64,000 nucleotides of DNA, taken from Malania oleifera. Taxonomy: Eukaryota; Streptophyta; Magnoliopsida; Santalales; Ximeniaceae. The stretch is taken from contig NC_080426.1 of the NCBI RefSeq assembly GCF_029873635.1, positions 54,884,093 through 54,948,092 of the forward strand, written 5' to 3'. Made by a program: the position numbers and the translations under genes. Each line of letters begins with the position of its first letter. Position 1 is the first letter of the stretch. Below, one piece after another: positions 46,506 to 59,000 of this stretch. A model generated the notes under the pieces. The model was not told where the DNA came from. It saw nothing but the letters and a program-made list of their open reading frames with translations, and searched no databases.

Positions 46506-46559
46506 GAGTCATTTTGAGATTAATTTTCCCAAATTTTTATTAATCAACGTTTTTTTGTT

Positions 46560-46757
46560 AACCCGAAACTCCAATTTGAATGATCACTTTAGAACCCCAT
46601 ACAAGACCAAACTAGAGAGGACGTGATTGATCTCATAACTCCCTCTTGATAAATTAAGGATTGACCTTTGTGCAGAATCAAATCCATGACCTCCTACTTC
46701 TAGGAAGCTTTGCAGCCCACCCATTTCAACTTGAGCCAAGCCTTGGGGGCATTTTGA
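46560..46757 (-). mobile_element. tRNA-derived SINE remnant
   Basis: On the minus strand the head CCCCCAAGGCTTGGCTCAAG holds an A box-like TGGCTCAAGTTG. A B box-like GGATTTGATTC lies about 45 bp on, and the tail runs through AACAAAAAAACG. The head resembles that of the SINE at 25490-25695, so both may belong to one family. Confidence 0.55.
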
Positions 46758-46899
46758 TAGACCTATGATAGTTTGAATGGATGATGAACAAGATCATAGG
46801 GATCATATAATAAGGCAAATGATTTATGTGGGAGTGTGCAAGACCAACAATTAATGAGTAATTTGTGTGAAGAAATTGACACTTTAATTACAATAAAAC

Positions 46900-47856
46900 A
46901 AGAACAAAGGGATGGTAAAACTGGATATGGCTAAGGCTTATGAAAGAGCAAATTAGAATTTTCTTCTAGAGGTTCTTAAGAATTTTGGTTTTTCTAAGAG
47001 ATTTTGCAAGCTTATAAAAAATTATGTGGAGTCCCCGTGGTTTTCCGTTATGATGAACGAAACTTTTAAAGGGGTTTTTCAATTGACTAGAGGCTTGAGG
47101 CAAGGGGATCCACATTCTCCTTATTTATTCATCAATATGGAGGATGTTTTGACAAGGTTTCTTAGGAAAAACTGTGAGACAGGTCATATTGACAATTTAA
47201 TCATCCGATTGGGGTCACTTTGGTTTTGCATTTGCTTTATGCGGATGATATTCTTATTTTTGAAAATGGTGGGAAAAGGTCTATTAGAAATTTGGTTTAC
47301 ACTCTAGAGATGTATAAGAAGTGGTTGGGTCAAAAAGTCAGCAAGATAAAGTCTACGTTATTCCTTTCGAAATACATTACTCTTGCTCAGAAATGTGGGT
47401 TATTGAGAATCACGAGTTTCATGGAAGGTAATTTCCCAGTTATGTATTTGGGCGCGCCTTTGATTTTTGGAAAATTGTCTTCCAAGATCTTGGAGCCTCT
47501 TGTGGTGAAGATTAGGAAGAAAATTGCAGGGTGGAAATTTAAGTTGCTCTCGCAAGGTGGAAGATTAATTTTATTAAGACGTGTTGTCTAGCATGCCGAT
47601 ACATTTGATATCGATTATTAATGTTTCATAGGTCACATTTTCTCACATCAACTCTCTTCTTGTTAATTTTTTATGAGGAGAGGTGAAAGGTAAAAGGAAG
47701 ATTCATTGGCGCTCTTGGGAGAAAATTTGTAAACCCACCTCGAAATGGGGTATGGTCTTGAGAGATCTTAAAGAAGTCCAAAAATCACTTCTCATGAAAT
47801 TTGCCTTCAGACTACTCACCTCTGACAATCTATGGTCAGGTTTTTTAGGGCTAAAT
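46900..47856 (+). pseudogene. LINE (L1-type) reverse transcriptase fragment, 3' end cut by Tekay D
   Basis: The reverse transcriptase core can be followed in order: KLDMAKAYERAN near 46920 (first catalytic Asp), LTRGLRQGDPHSPYLFI near 47085, then after a frameshift LLYADDILIF near 47227 (YADD intact), YLGAPLIFGK near 47450, and WKFKLLSQGGRLILL near 47540. A later frame keeps KRKIHWRSWEKICKP (47690). The sequence stops at 47856, where element D begins. The 5' part is missing, as usual for LINE copies. Confidence 0.85.
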
Positions 47857-48262
47857 TGTAACGATCTGCCTAGTTTACCCATTTTTTTTTCCTTGAATAA
47901 CATTCAATATAATAATCCTGTTTAACTGAATAGCATAATCAACCTAGACCCATGGGTACTAGGGATTTACTCAAAGTACAATTCTGATACCTAAAGAGCA
48001 GGAAACGTAAACTACAACATAATATACAACCAACCACAATACCAGAGTTCTTCTAAAACTGCTATATATACAACATCCAAAAAATTCCAAAAGTACCCTA
48101 GGGTCTCAACCCAAAAATAAACTCGACCCTAGCTTAACAACTCACCCTTCAGACAGGGTAACCCCACCGGTCTCTACTGTTGCGGAGCTTTATCCGCTCC
48201 TCTACCTGGATTTCGTGAAATGTTTATATAGCTGGGGTGAGACACCTCTCAATAAGGGAAAT

Positions 48263-50376
48263 TGTAATAACCCGATAAATTAATCAAGGCCTTATTGAAG
48301 AACATAGAGGATTTGTCGACGAGGATACATGAGGACCTCGTCGATGAAAAGATACCGAGAGAGGGTTTAAGGCAGACTGAAACTCATTGACGAGGGTGCA
48401 GGTTCGTCGACGAGCTTTCTACAAGACTCATCGACGAGATGACGTGTCTTGTCGACAAAGCTGACCCTATAAATAGTTGAAACTCGGATGTTCAGCAATA
48501 AGTCTAGCGAGAAACTCTCATTCTCTCTCTAAAACGTCTTCCTCTCCTTTTCTCTTCGATCCCAGCTCCATTTCTCGCCGGATTGAAGATCTGAGGCCAC
48601 CACGACGCTCCTGGCGAAGTTCTCTGCAAGTCTGCCGGAGCTGATTGTTGGTGGAGATGGTTTGAAATTCATCCTAATTTCAAGGTAAGGTATTTTATCC
48701 AGTTTTTACCTTTCTCACAGTTATAGGAAATGTAGTATGCAATGAAATACTAATATTTTGTTCTGGGGGATGGTGTTTTCAGGATGTTGAACAGGGAACC
48801 CTGCGGGTATAGGGCCAAAGTACAGTGGAGGTTTTTCCAGAGTTTAGGTAAGGAAAATATGTTATGCTAGAAATTTTGTTATATATTTCAAAAGACTATG
48901 AATGTGTATTTATAAGCATGCAGATCGGATTATTTTTCCAGAATATTATGAATATTATTTTTACAGCAAGGTTACAGAAACTGAGCATGAGACTTTGTTT
49001 ACTCAAATGTGTGGCATGAGTTTATTACAGTATAGTATGTAGATTTTTCAATATTACAGATATTCAGCTATATAGATTATTAGCAATAAATGAGACTTAC
49101 AATATTTTTCAGAATAACATGATTCCTAAACCATAACACTCAAACAATTTATACAGATAAATTATACAGTTATAGCATCAAGATACTATAATTATGTTAT
49201 TTAGAAATTACAGATTTTATATACAGATAGTACAAATAGTACAGACAGATAGTACATATGTTATAGACAAATAATATAGATATTATGGACAGTAATCACA
49301 GATATTACAGATAGAAATTATAGTTATTTCAGATTTATAGTGTTATGGTTGTTTTGAAATCATGTAAAAGCAACAAGATGATTATATATTTATATATGTA
49401 TATAGTATTACAAAATTTTAGACCCTTGTGGATATTACAGACAGTGATATACAGCAGAGCACGGTATCGTTTCTATTTCAGACATGTGCAACCATATGAC
49501 TTAGATGGTATGTTGATTTTGTCTAACCGTGTGAGGAGAGATTGCAGTCTTCCCAGCATGCTGGGTTGAGGTAGTCAGTTAGACGATGATAGATGTTAGA
49601 TATGGCCCGAAGTGATTGCAGTGGGCTAGATTTTCACAGATTGGCAGATGTTATAGATTTAAATTGACTTGCCTGGTAGGCCAACTAGAGTAAGTCCAGC
49701 CTATGGGCCGCACAACCCTATCATGAGGGGATATATCATGATATACAGATCCTAGGGTATAACAGAAGTACCTATGTACAAATATATCACACAACAGCAG
49801 TTTATACTATTATATTAGCAATATCTCCAGACAGCAAACTCAAATACACAACCATGTTTTAAATTATATTCCATATATATATTCTGTATAGTTTATCATC
49901 TTACTCAGATTACAGTATTAGTATTATTTTAGTATTTCAAATGTGTAACTCAGCCGCCACATACTAGTAATAGCATATTTCCCCTTACTGAGTGTTGTCT
50001 CATCCCAGTGACTTACTATTTTTCAGGAGATCTAGTTAAGCTCGCAGATCAGGTTCGCGGATAGAGATTAGCTTGTACTGCCCATACAGGAAAGGGTAGG
50101 TATTTTGAGATACTAGAGTTTTAGGATAGTTTTCAGATTATAGTGACGTTACTAGGTATTTTTGTATTGTAAATATATTTCAAAATAGGGTAGTTATCTG
50201 GTATTGTATATAGTAGTTCCCAGTTTTTGTATACCACTGCTTAGATATATATGGTGCCTAGAATTTCTTCAGTGCTCCTTTGAGCTTGAAAAATTATTAA
50301 TAGTATTACATATAAAGAATATTTGTGTTTATGAATATAAAAAAAAAACTCATCAAAGAAATAGCAAGTCGTTATA
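48263..50376 (+). repeat. 5' LTR of element B (2114 bp)
   Basis: GTCGAC array 48313-48460, TATA CCCTATAAATAGTTG (48465-48479), CT-rich patch, GGGCCGCACAACCCTATCAT near 49705, CTTACTGAGTGTTGTCTC ... TTTTTCAGG (49983-50028). It ends TA instead of CA. Confidence 0.92.
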
Positions 50377-50379
50377 GTT

Positions 50380-50392
50380 TGGTATCAGAGCC
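50380..50392 (+). other. Primer-binding site of element B (tRNA-Met)
   Basis: TGGTATCAGAGCC, three bases after the 5' LTR end; usual for Tekay/Del elements. Confidence 0.92.
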
Positions 50393-50701
50393 TAGGTTTC
50401 TAGGTTTTGTAGACTCTAGAATGCAGTGGATACAATACCAGAATATAGGAAAAGAATTTGAGGATTTGTTCTGTGGTCTGAATATAGGAGTTTCGTGATG
50501 GTTTTTGTGTTTTTTCTTGGGGTGACGATTTTAGGAAAACCATAGTAAACTATCAACGAGTCATGTGTTTAGGTTGCATGATTGGATTTTGGGGTAAGAA
50601 CAAAGGAGTTGCTAATAGAGAAACTGAGATTTTAGTTGAATAGGATAAATTAGATCTGTGCGGGAAATAGGATTTTGAAATAGCGTTCTTTGTATTTTCA
50701 G

Positions 50702-52459
50702 GATGGATCCGGGTAGCAATGGTATAGATGCTAGAGGTGATAGACTAGAACCCTCCAATATGGGAGGTGGAGATATAGATGCGTCACCCCGCAGGTGATA
50801 ACTAAGATGGCTAGGAGCGGAGGAGAGCATAGCTGCACGATTGAGCAGTTTATGCGGATGAAGCATCCTTCTTTTGCTGGAGGACCTGACCCGATAGTAG
50901 TTGAGAATTGGGCTCAGGATGTTGAGGAGATTTTAGCAGTACTGGCATGTACAAATGAGCAGAAAGTGGCATTTGCATTGTTTAAATTAACAGGAGAAAC
51001 AAAACGCTGGTGGAGATCAGCGCGGATCGTTGAGGAGCAGAGGCCAGATCCAGTGCCAGTGTCATTGAGTCGATTCAAGGAATTATTCTTTGAGCGATAT
51101 TTCCTTGCTATCGTTCAGAGAGCAAAGGCAGCGGAATTTATGCATCTGACTTAGAGGTTGATGACAGTGACACAGTATGCTGCGTGATTTCTTAAGTTGT
51201 ACCGCTTCGCCCCACATTTGGCACTGGACGAGGAGAAAAAGGTAAGGAAGTTTGAAGAAGGTCTGAATTAGAGTTTATTTGAGCAAGTTATTGGCTTTTG
51301 GGCTCAGACATTTGTAGAGGTGGTGGATAGAGCTGCTATTATTGAGAGTGGTATGCAGAGGAGTGCTGCAGCTTAGGGTCAGAGGAAGAGGTCCGCGCCT
51401 CAGGATTTACAGGTGAGCTCTAGCCGAGGGCCATGGAGAAGAGATCAATATGGGGGTGGTCAGGGATAGATGATGGGTCGTGGTGGATTTTAGAGTGGAC
51501 AGGCTATTCCTACCTGTCCTAGATGTGGCCGTAGACATACAGGTGAATGTAGGATGGGAGAGGACGTCTGCTACCATTGTGGGAGACCCAGGCATAGATC
51601 TTGGTTGTGTCAGGGATTGCTAGCTCAGGCACCAGCTCCTAGACCATACCGGGCTGGTTATCAGGCGCCCCATGGAGGATAGTAGAGGAACACTACACTA
51701 GCGAGAGTATACGCGTTGATGCCGGGTGACGCCGATGCAAATGGAGACGTAGTTACATGTACCCTTACTGCTTTCTCATATACAGCTGTTGTTTTATTTG
51801 GTACAAGTGCCACCCACTCTTTTATTTCTTTGGTATATGCTAAATTACAAGGTATGAGGCTTAATTGTTGGATATTGGGTTAGCTATAGCTACGCCGACT
51901 GGGTTAGTGGTGAGATGTAGGAGGGTACTCAAGGACTTTCTAGTGACTATACAGGGAAAGATGTTACCAGCTGATTTGGTGGTATTAGATATGCAGGGGT
52001 TTGACATAATTTTGGGTATGGATTGGTTGGCAGTCAATCATGCTAGTATTGACTATCATTTGAAAGAAGTGATTTTCATACCTCCAGGCGAGCGAGAATA
52101 CATATTTCTTGGTTCGCGAGTACGTTCTTCGCCACAGCTTGTATCGGCCATTCAGGTGAGAAAACTGATTCAAGAAGGCTGCCAGGGATTTGTAGCCTAT
52201 ATTAAGGAATTGTCAAAAGAAGAATTGAAACAAGCTGATATTCCTGTGGTTAGAGAATTTTCAGATGTATTTCCACAAGAATTACCTGGCTTGCCACCAG
52301 ATCGTGAAGTTGAGTTTACCGTGGATCTTCTACCGGGGTCAGCGCTAGTATCTAAAGCTCTTTATCGGATGGCCCTAGTCGAGTTAAAAGAATCAAAGGA
52401 ACAATTGCAAGAATTATTGGATAAGGGATTTATCAGGCCCAGTGTGTCACCCTGGGGAG
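50702..52459 (+). pseudogene. Broken gag-protease-RT start of element B
   Basis: The ATG at 50702 (MDPGSNGIDARGDR) opens gag; an early stop follows and the frame at 50795-51154 carries the gag core (HPSFAGGPDPIVVENWAQDV, KRWWRSARIVEEQRP). Two zinc knuckles are intact near 51520-51610: CPRCGRRHTGEC and CYHCGRPRHRSWLC. The protease site reads LFGTSATHSF near 51800, where the catalytic Asp of LFDSGATHSF is Gly. The frame from 51865 covers the protease end (GFDIILGMDWLAVNHASIDY), the linker, and the start of reverse transcriptase (FPQELPGLPPDREVEF ... GFIRPSVSPWG), where the deletion begins. Confidence 0.9.
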
Positions 52460-54079
52460 CACTAAGGGATGATATTTTCAGGATGTTGAATAGGGAACCC
52501 TGCGGGTATAGGGCCAGAGAACAGTAGGGGTTTTTCCAGAGTTTAGGTAAGGAAAATATGCTATGTTAGAAATTTTGTTATATATTTCAAAAGACTATGA
52601 ATGTGTATTTATAAGCATGCAGATCAGATTATTTTTTCGGAATATTATGAATGTTATTTTTACAGCAGGGTTACAGAAACTAAGCATGAGACTTTGTTTA
52701 CTCAAATGTGTGGCATGAGTTTATTACAGTATAGTACGTAGATTTTTTAATATTACAGATATTCAGCTATACAGATTATTAGTAATGAATGAGACTTACA
52801 GTATTTCTTAGAATAACACAATTCCTAAACCATAACACTTAGACAGTTTATACAACAGATTATACAGTTATAGCATCAATATGCTACAATTATGTTATTT
52901 AGAAATTACAAATTTTATATACAGATAGTACATATATTACAAACATATAGTACAGATGTTATTGATAGATAATATAGATATTACAGATAGTAATCACAGA
53001 TATTACAGATAGAAATTACAGATACTTCATATTTATAGTGTTATGGTTGTTTTGAAATCATGTTAAAAGCAGCAAGATGATTATATATTTATATATGTAT
53101 ACATTATTACACAGTTTCAGACCCCTGTGGATATTATAGACAAAGATATACAGCAGAGCACGGTACCATTGCTATTTCAGACACGTGCAACCACATGACT
53201 TAGAGGTATGTGGATTCTGTTTAACCATGCGAGGAGAGATTGCAGTCTCCCCAGCATGTTGGGTTGAGGTAATCGGTTAGACGATGATAAATGTTAGAGA
53301 TGGCACAAAGTGATTGCAGTGGGCTAGATTTACATAGATTGGCGGATGTTAGAGATTCAAATTGACTTGCTTGGTAGGACAACCAGAGTATGTCCAGCCT
53401 ATGGGCCGCATAACCCTATCATGAGGGGATATATCATGATATACAGATCCCAGGGTATAGTAGAAGTACCTATGTACAACTATATCATATAGCAAAAGTT
53501 TATACTATTATATTAGCAGTACCTTCAGATAGCAAACTCAGATACACAACTATGTTTTAAATTATATTCCATATATATATATTTTCTGTACAGTTTATCA
53601 GCTTACTCAGATTACAATATCAGTATTATTTTAGTATTTCAAATGTGTAACTCAGCCGCCACACACTAGTAATAGCATATTTCCTCTTACTGAGCATTGT
53701 CTCATCCTAGTGACTTACTATTTTTTAGGAGATCCAGCTAAGTGAGCAAATCAAGCTCGCGGATAGAGATTAGCTTGTACTGTCTATACAGGAAAGGGTA
53801 GGTATTTTGAGATACCAGAGTTTTGGGATAGTTTTCAGATTATAGTGACATCATTGGGTATTTCTGTATTGTAAATATATTTCAGAATAGGGTAGTTATT
53901 TGGTATTGTATATAGTAGTTCCCAATTTTTGTATACCGCTGCTTAGATATGTATGGTGCCTAGAATTTTGTCAGTGCTCCTTTGAGCTTGAGAAATTATC
54001 AGTAGTATTACATAAAGAGAATATTTGTATTTATGAATATATAAAAAAAAACTTATTAAAGAAATAGTAGGTCGTTATA
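52460..54079 (+). repeat. Truncated 3' LTR of element B
   Basis: It matches the 5' LTR from about 48760 onward (TTTTCAGGATGTTGAA.AGGG), so the GTCGAC array, TATA and transcription start of this LTR are gone. The rest is similar to the 5' LTR with scattered substitutions, ending GTCGTTATA next to the TSD. Confidence 0.9.
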
Positions 54080-54084
54080 GAAAT

Positions 54085-55783
54085 AAACTAATATCAGTGT
54101 GTGACAACAAGAGTGTTTTCGTGTTATACATAATATCAGTACATACATCATATCTGGTAAAAATTGTTGATATCATACCTGAATAAAACATGATTCCTCA
54201 TAATATAATATAACGTACTAAATTACTAACATGAAAATCATCTTATATAACTGTACAACACTGAATTGCACCTACGATGGATAGTTAACTGATGTCATGT
54301 CTTACCCCCACATGACTAGGTTATGTAGTCCAAAGGCGGGACCTAGCAATGGCTAGCCGACCATGCTAGATCAATCATAAGTCTTTAAGTACGATGGCCC
54401 TGCCCCAACCTGGTCCCGGACTGCCAAGGGGACTACTCCACTCTACACTGAAGTCACATCGACTACCATCTCCTACACTACTGGTCGTGTGGTAGCACTA
54501 TCATAATTCTAAACATATAGTTACGGTATCGTGCTCTTGAAATTGAACTAAACCATACTATCTGGGTTCTGATAACATATAATAAGTTTCATATACTAAA
54601 CATAGTTGTTTCGTATTTCATAATAATAACTGTCATGTACATATTTCATAAATTCTGTCTGATCATACTTCATTATGGCATCTGCGCCAACATGAACCTC
54701 GGCGTCTGCACTGGCATAACATAAGATGAAACACAATATTTGTGCCGGCATAACATAACATGAATTACGACATCTGTGCTGGCATAACATAATATATTGA
54801 ACATAATTTTCTATACTATTTAAATACGTAAAATCATGATTCCTGTATTGTTTTATAATTGCCATGAAAACTATCATATCATGCTTGATCTAGGAAACAC
54901 ATCTATTTTGATATACACAATTATATGGAAATTAAACTTATGCCACACAGAATTAGAGTAACCTCCTGAATGTAAAATCTGTTCCAAAATCATATTTTCT
55001 GATTAAACACGTTTAAATCATATCCTTGTTCATAATAGTATTTCCCAAACATAATTATATAATATACTTACTTTCCTAAAATTTAATGCTATAAAATAAT
55101 AAATTATTTCATAGAAAATTCCTATTAATTTATCCCCTTACCTGGCTTACTGAGAAGCCCACAAAACCCTCGATTCTTACACCCGCCGTGTTCCCAACAC
55201 AACACCCTGAAATTAACATTTTTCCCAAGAAAACTTCAGTATTTTCTTTCCTAACATATTCTCCTTAGAATAGAAACTCCAAATACCAAATAAAATTGAA
55301 ATTAACTAACTTACCCAAAACTTGGGATGGTTCCCAAGTAAGCCTAACCAATGATCCACTCTTGCAGAAATGAAGAGAAACTTCCCAGGAGTAGCGTGGC
55401 GGCTTCGGACCGTCGATCTGGTGAAGAATCGAACTAGATTTCTAGAGAGAAGGGGTGGAGGATGAAGAGAGAGAGAAAGAGAAAGGTGGGTTTGCATGCA
55501 AAAATGGTCATTGAAATCTGAATTTGAGCCATTTATACCACTGATTTCGTCGACGAAGTCCAGAAGAGATTTCCTCGATGAACATTTACTTATCCTTGAT
55601 GAATTTTAGGCCTTGCAACAACCCTTTCGGTAATTTCTCATCGACGAGACACGTGGCGTGCGACGAATCTAGTAATGAGTTTGTCGATGAAATCGAATGG
55701 TTCGTCGACGAGCCCTACAATGTCTTCTTTTGAGTCTCCCTTTTTATTATTATTTAAATACTATAATTATTTGGGTCTTTACA
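54085..55783 (-). repeat. 3' LTR of element D, main part
   Basis: Minus strand from 55783: TGTAAAGACCC, GTCGAC motifs (55711-55543), TATA GGTATAAATGG (55540-55530), CT-rich patch (55490-55460 on the plus strand GAGAGAGAGA), CGGTCCGAAGCCGCCACG near 55410, and a GCTGGCATAACATA repeat (54678-54795). It resumes at 48262-47857 beyond element B, with the motif CTTATTGAGAGGTGTCTCACC (48257-48233). Confidence 0.88.
54678..54795. repeat. GGCATAACATA minisatellite in D LTR
   Basis: Four irregular copies of a ~35-bp phrase with CATCTGTGCTGGCATAACAT. Confidence 0.75.
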
Positions 55784-55794
55784 TTCGCCCCCCC
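55784..55794 (-). other. Polypurine tract of element D
   Basis: AGGGGGGCGAA on the minus strand, directly before the LTR start TGTAAAGACC. Confidence 0.85.
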
Positions 55795-56034
55795 TATAAA
55801 ATTTCGTCCTCGAAATTTACTATCTGTATTGACACCATCCTTTAAACAAAATGGGCTACTTATTTTATTACTTACCCTCACATATGGCAGAGGAATACCG
55901 TAGTTACATTCAGGGTTCTAGGTGATTACAAACACATAAAATAAAATTCTCCCAAAACTAAAATACTACCTACAACTGAAAATTATTACATATATTGACT
56001 AACCTGCATAAAAGAAACATTACATATCTACTTG

Positions 56035-59000
56035 TATCTCTTCCTGATTACTGCATTTCCCTGCTGAATAGATGCGAGTATTTCTGTTGTGTCTCTTCCT
56101 TGAGCTCCCAAGAAGCTTCTTCCACTCCATGATTCTTCCATAGGTTTTTACTAACAGAATTATCTTATGCGCAGTTCCTGTTCCTTCCTGTCTAGAATTT
56201 GCACTAGAGTTTTCTCATAAGCCAAAGTATCACTGAGTTCTAATTCGGCATAACTGATGATATGGGAGGAATTTGGGATGTATTTCCTTAACATGGAAAT
56301 ATGAAATACGTCATGAATTCTAAGTAATGCTGCTGGTAAAGCCAGCTGATAGGCAACTAACCCTACTCTTTCAAGAATCTCAAAAGGGCCAATGTAGCTA
56401 GGGCTCAACTTACCCTTCATCCCAAACCTCATAACTCCCTTCAATAGCGCTATATTAAAAAATACATGGTCTCCTACTTCAAATTCCAACTTTCAGCGGC
56501 ATGTATCGGCGTAACTTTTCTACCAACTCTAGGTTGCACTGATCTTGTATCTGATGAGCCAAACTTTATCATATGCCTGTTGCACAATTTCTGGTCCCAA
56601 AACTCGCCTTTCACCAATCTCGTCCTAGTAAAGAGATGATTGACATCTCTTACCATAGAGTGCCTCATAAAGTGCCATGCCAATGCTGACTTGATAGCTG
56701 TTATTGTATGCAAACTCTACCAGCGGCATATACTGGGTCCAACTACCCCCAAAATCTAGCACGCATGCCCGCAACATATCCTATAATGTCTTAATCAACC
56801 TCTCAGTCTAGCCATCTGTCTGAGGATGAAACACTATGCTGAAAGATAGTTAAGACCCTAGAGCCTCCTACATGCTCCTGCAAAACCGTGACGTGAATCG
56901 TGGGCCTCGGTTTGATACAATAGACACTGGCACTCCATGTGATTATACAACCTCCTGAATATATAATTCTGTCAGTCTGTCCATGGAGTAGTTGACTTTA
57001 ATAGGAATGAAGTGATTGGTCTTCATCAATCTATCAACAACCACCCAAATAGCATTCTGACCATGCGGTGTCAGTGGCAAACCCGTCACAAAGTCCATAG
57101 ATACATGATCCTACTTCCACTCTGGGATATAAAGTGGCTGCAACTGGCCTGCTGGCCTTTGGTGCTCAACTTTTACCTACTAGTACGTCAGACACTGCTG
57201 TATGAACTCGACAATTTCCCTCTTCATATCGTTCCACTAGAAGGACTCTCGCAGATCCCTAGACATTTTAGTACTACCTGGATGAACCGTGTATAAGGAA
57301 CTATGAGCTTCCTCTAAGATCGTCCTCCTGATGTCCATATCTGCAGGTATGCACAATCGAGAACAGAACCTCAAAGCCCCGTCATCAGAAATACCGAATT
57401 CCTCTTCCTGTCCATTTTGCACCCTAACTATCAGTTATGCTAATTTGCGTCATCTCTCTGAGCTATCTTAATCCTTTCCTGTAAAGTAGGTTGTACTACC
57501 AGACTGTCAATAATTGCCTAAGGGTCACTCTTTACCAACTCTACATCGAGTCTCTCCAGATCCATCTGGATCGGATGTTGAACCTCCATAGCTGCCACTG
57601 CTGATCCCACTAATTTCCTACTCAGTGCATCAACTACCACATTTGCCTTTCCTAGGTGGTAATTGATAGTACAGTCATAATCTTTAATAAGTTCCAACCA
57701 TCTCCTCTGTCCCATATTCAGCTTCTTTTGAGTGAAAAAGTATTTCAAACTTTTGTGATCGGAGAATATCTCGCATCTCTCACCATACAAGTAATGCCTC
57801 CAAATCTTTAACGTGTGTACCATTGCAGTCAATTCAAGATCATGGGTAGGGTAGTTCTTTTCAAACTCTTTACAATGTCATGAGACATAAGCTGCAACCC
57901 TACCATGCTGCATCAATACAGTCGAGCCCTTTTAAATACGTATCACTGTAAATGACATAACCATTACCCTATGACAGAATAATCAACACTGGTGCAGTGA
58001 CAAGCCTCTGTTTTAATTTCTAAAAGCTTTGTTCATAGCTGTCATCCCATTCAAACTTGACATTCTTCTTGGTCAGATGCATTAGAGGCCCTGACAATGC
58101 TGAGAATCACTCAACAAACTGATGGTAATAACCTGCTAGCCCCAAGAAACTTTTGATTTCCTGAACATTCTTTGGCCTGACCCAATTCATTACTATTTCA
58201 ATCTTGCTGGGATCCACTAAAATTTCATCCCCTGATATGACAAGCCCCAAAAATGTCACTCTCTCCAACCAAAATTCACATTTACTGAATTTGGCATATA
58301 ATCTCTTTTCTCTGAGCATCTGAAGTGCCAATCGCAAGTGTGCCTTATGCTCCTCAAAACTTCTCGAATAGACTAGTACATTATCAATGAAAACCACAAC
58401 AAACTGGTCTAAATACTGATGAAAGATTCTATTCATCAAATCCATGAATACTGTAGGAGCATTCATTAAACCAGAAGACATAACAAGGAATTCATAATGC
58501 CCATACTTGGTCGTGAAGGCTGTCTTCGAGACATCCTCTGCTTTTACTTTCACCTGGTGTTAGCTTGATCTAAGATCAATCTTTGAATAGACTAGCATAC
58601 CTTGAAGCTGGTAAAATAGATCATCTATATGGGGTAGAGGATACCTGTTCTTGATTGTCACCTAATTAATTTCCCTATAACCTATACACATCCTCATAGA
58701 CCCATCCTTTTTCTTTACAAATACCATTGGAGCTCCTCACAGTGATATGCTGGGCCGAATAAACCCTTTATTCAACAACTCTTGCAACTGATCCTTTAGC
58801 TCTCCCAACTCTGCAGGAGCCATTCTGTAAGGAACTTTAGATATCGGTGCCGTCCCAAGAAGTAGATCAATAGGGGAAATTACCTCGCGATCAGGAGGCA
58901 ACCCAGGTAATTCATCTGAAAAGACATTTGAAAACTCTTTTACCACTAGCGTATTAACAAGCTTCAATTCATTTCCTAACATCTCTTTTAGAAAAGTCAC

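Larger units (their letters stand above)
48263..54079 (+). mobile_element. Tekay-type gypsy element 'B' (plus), internally deleted
   Basis: The 5' LTR starts TGTAATAACCC at 48263 and the 3' LTR ends GTCGTTATA at 54079. The TSD GAAAT is at 48258-48262 and 54080-54084. It is inserted in the 3' LTR of element D. Gag, protease and the start of reverse transcriptase remain. A deletion removed the rest of pol and about the first 500 bp of the 3' LTR, joining them near 52460. Confidence 0.92.

Noticed and set aside
47857..47900. TGTAACGATC taken as the start of a plus-strand LTR
   Set aside because: The following sequence has the LTR motif in reverse (GGTGAGACACCTCTCAATAAG). It is the end of the minus-strand LTR of element D, whose last bases CGTTACA read TGTAACG on plus.
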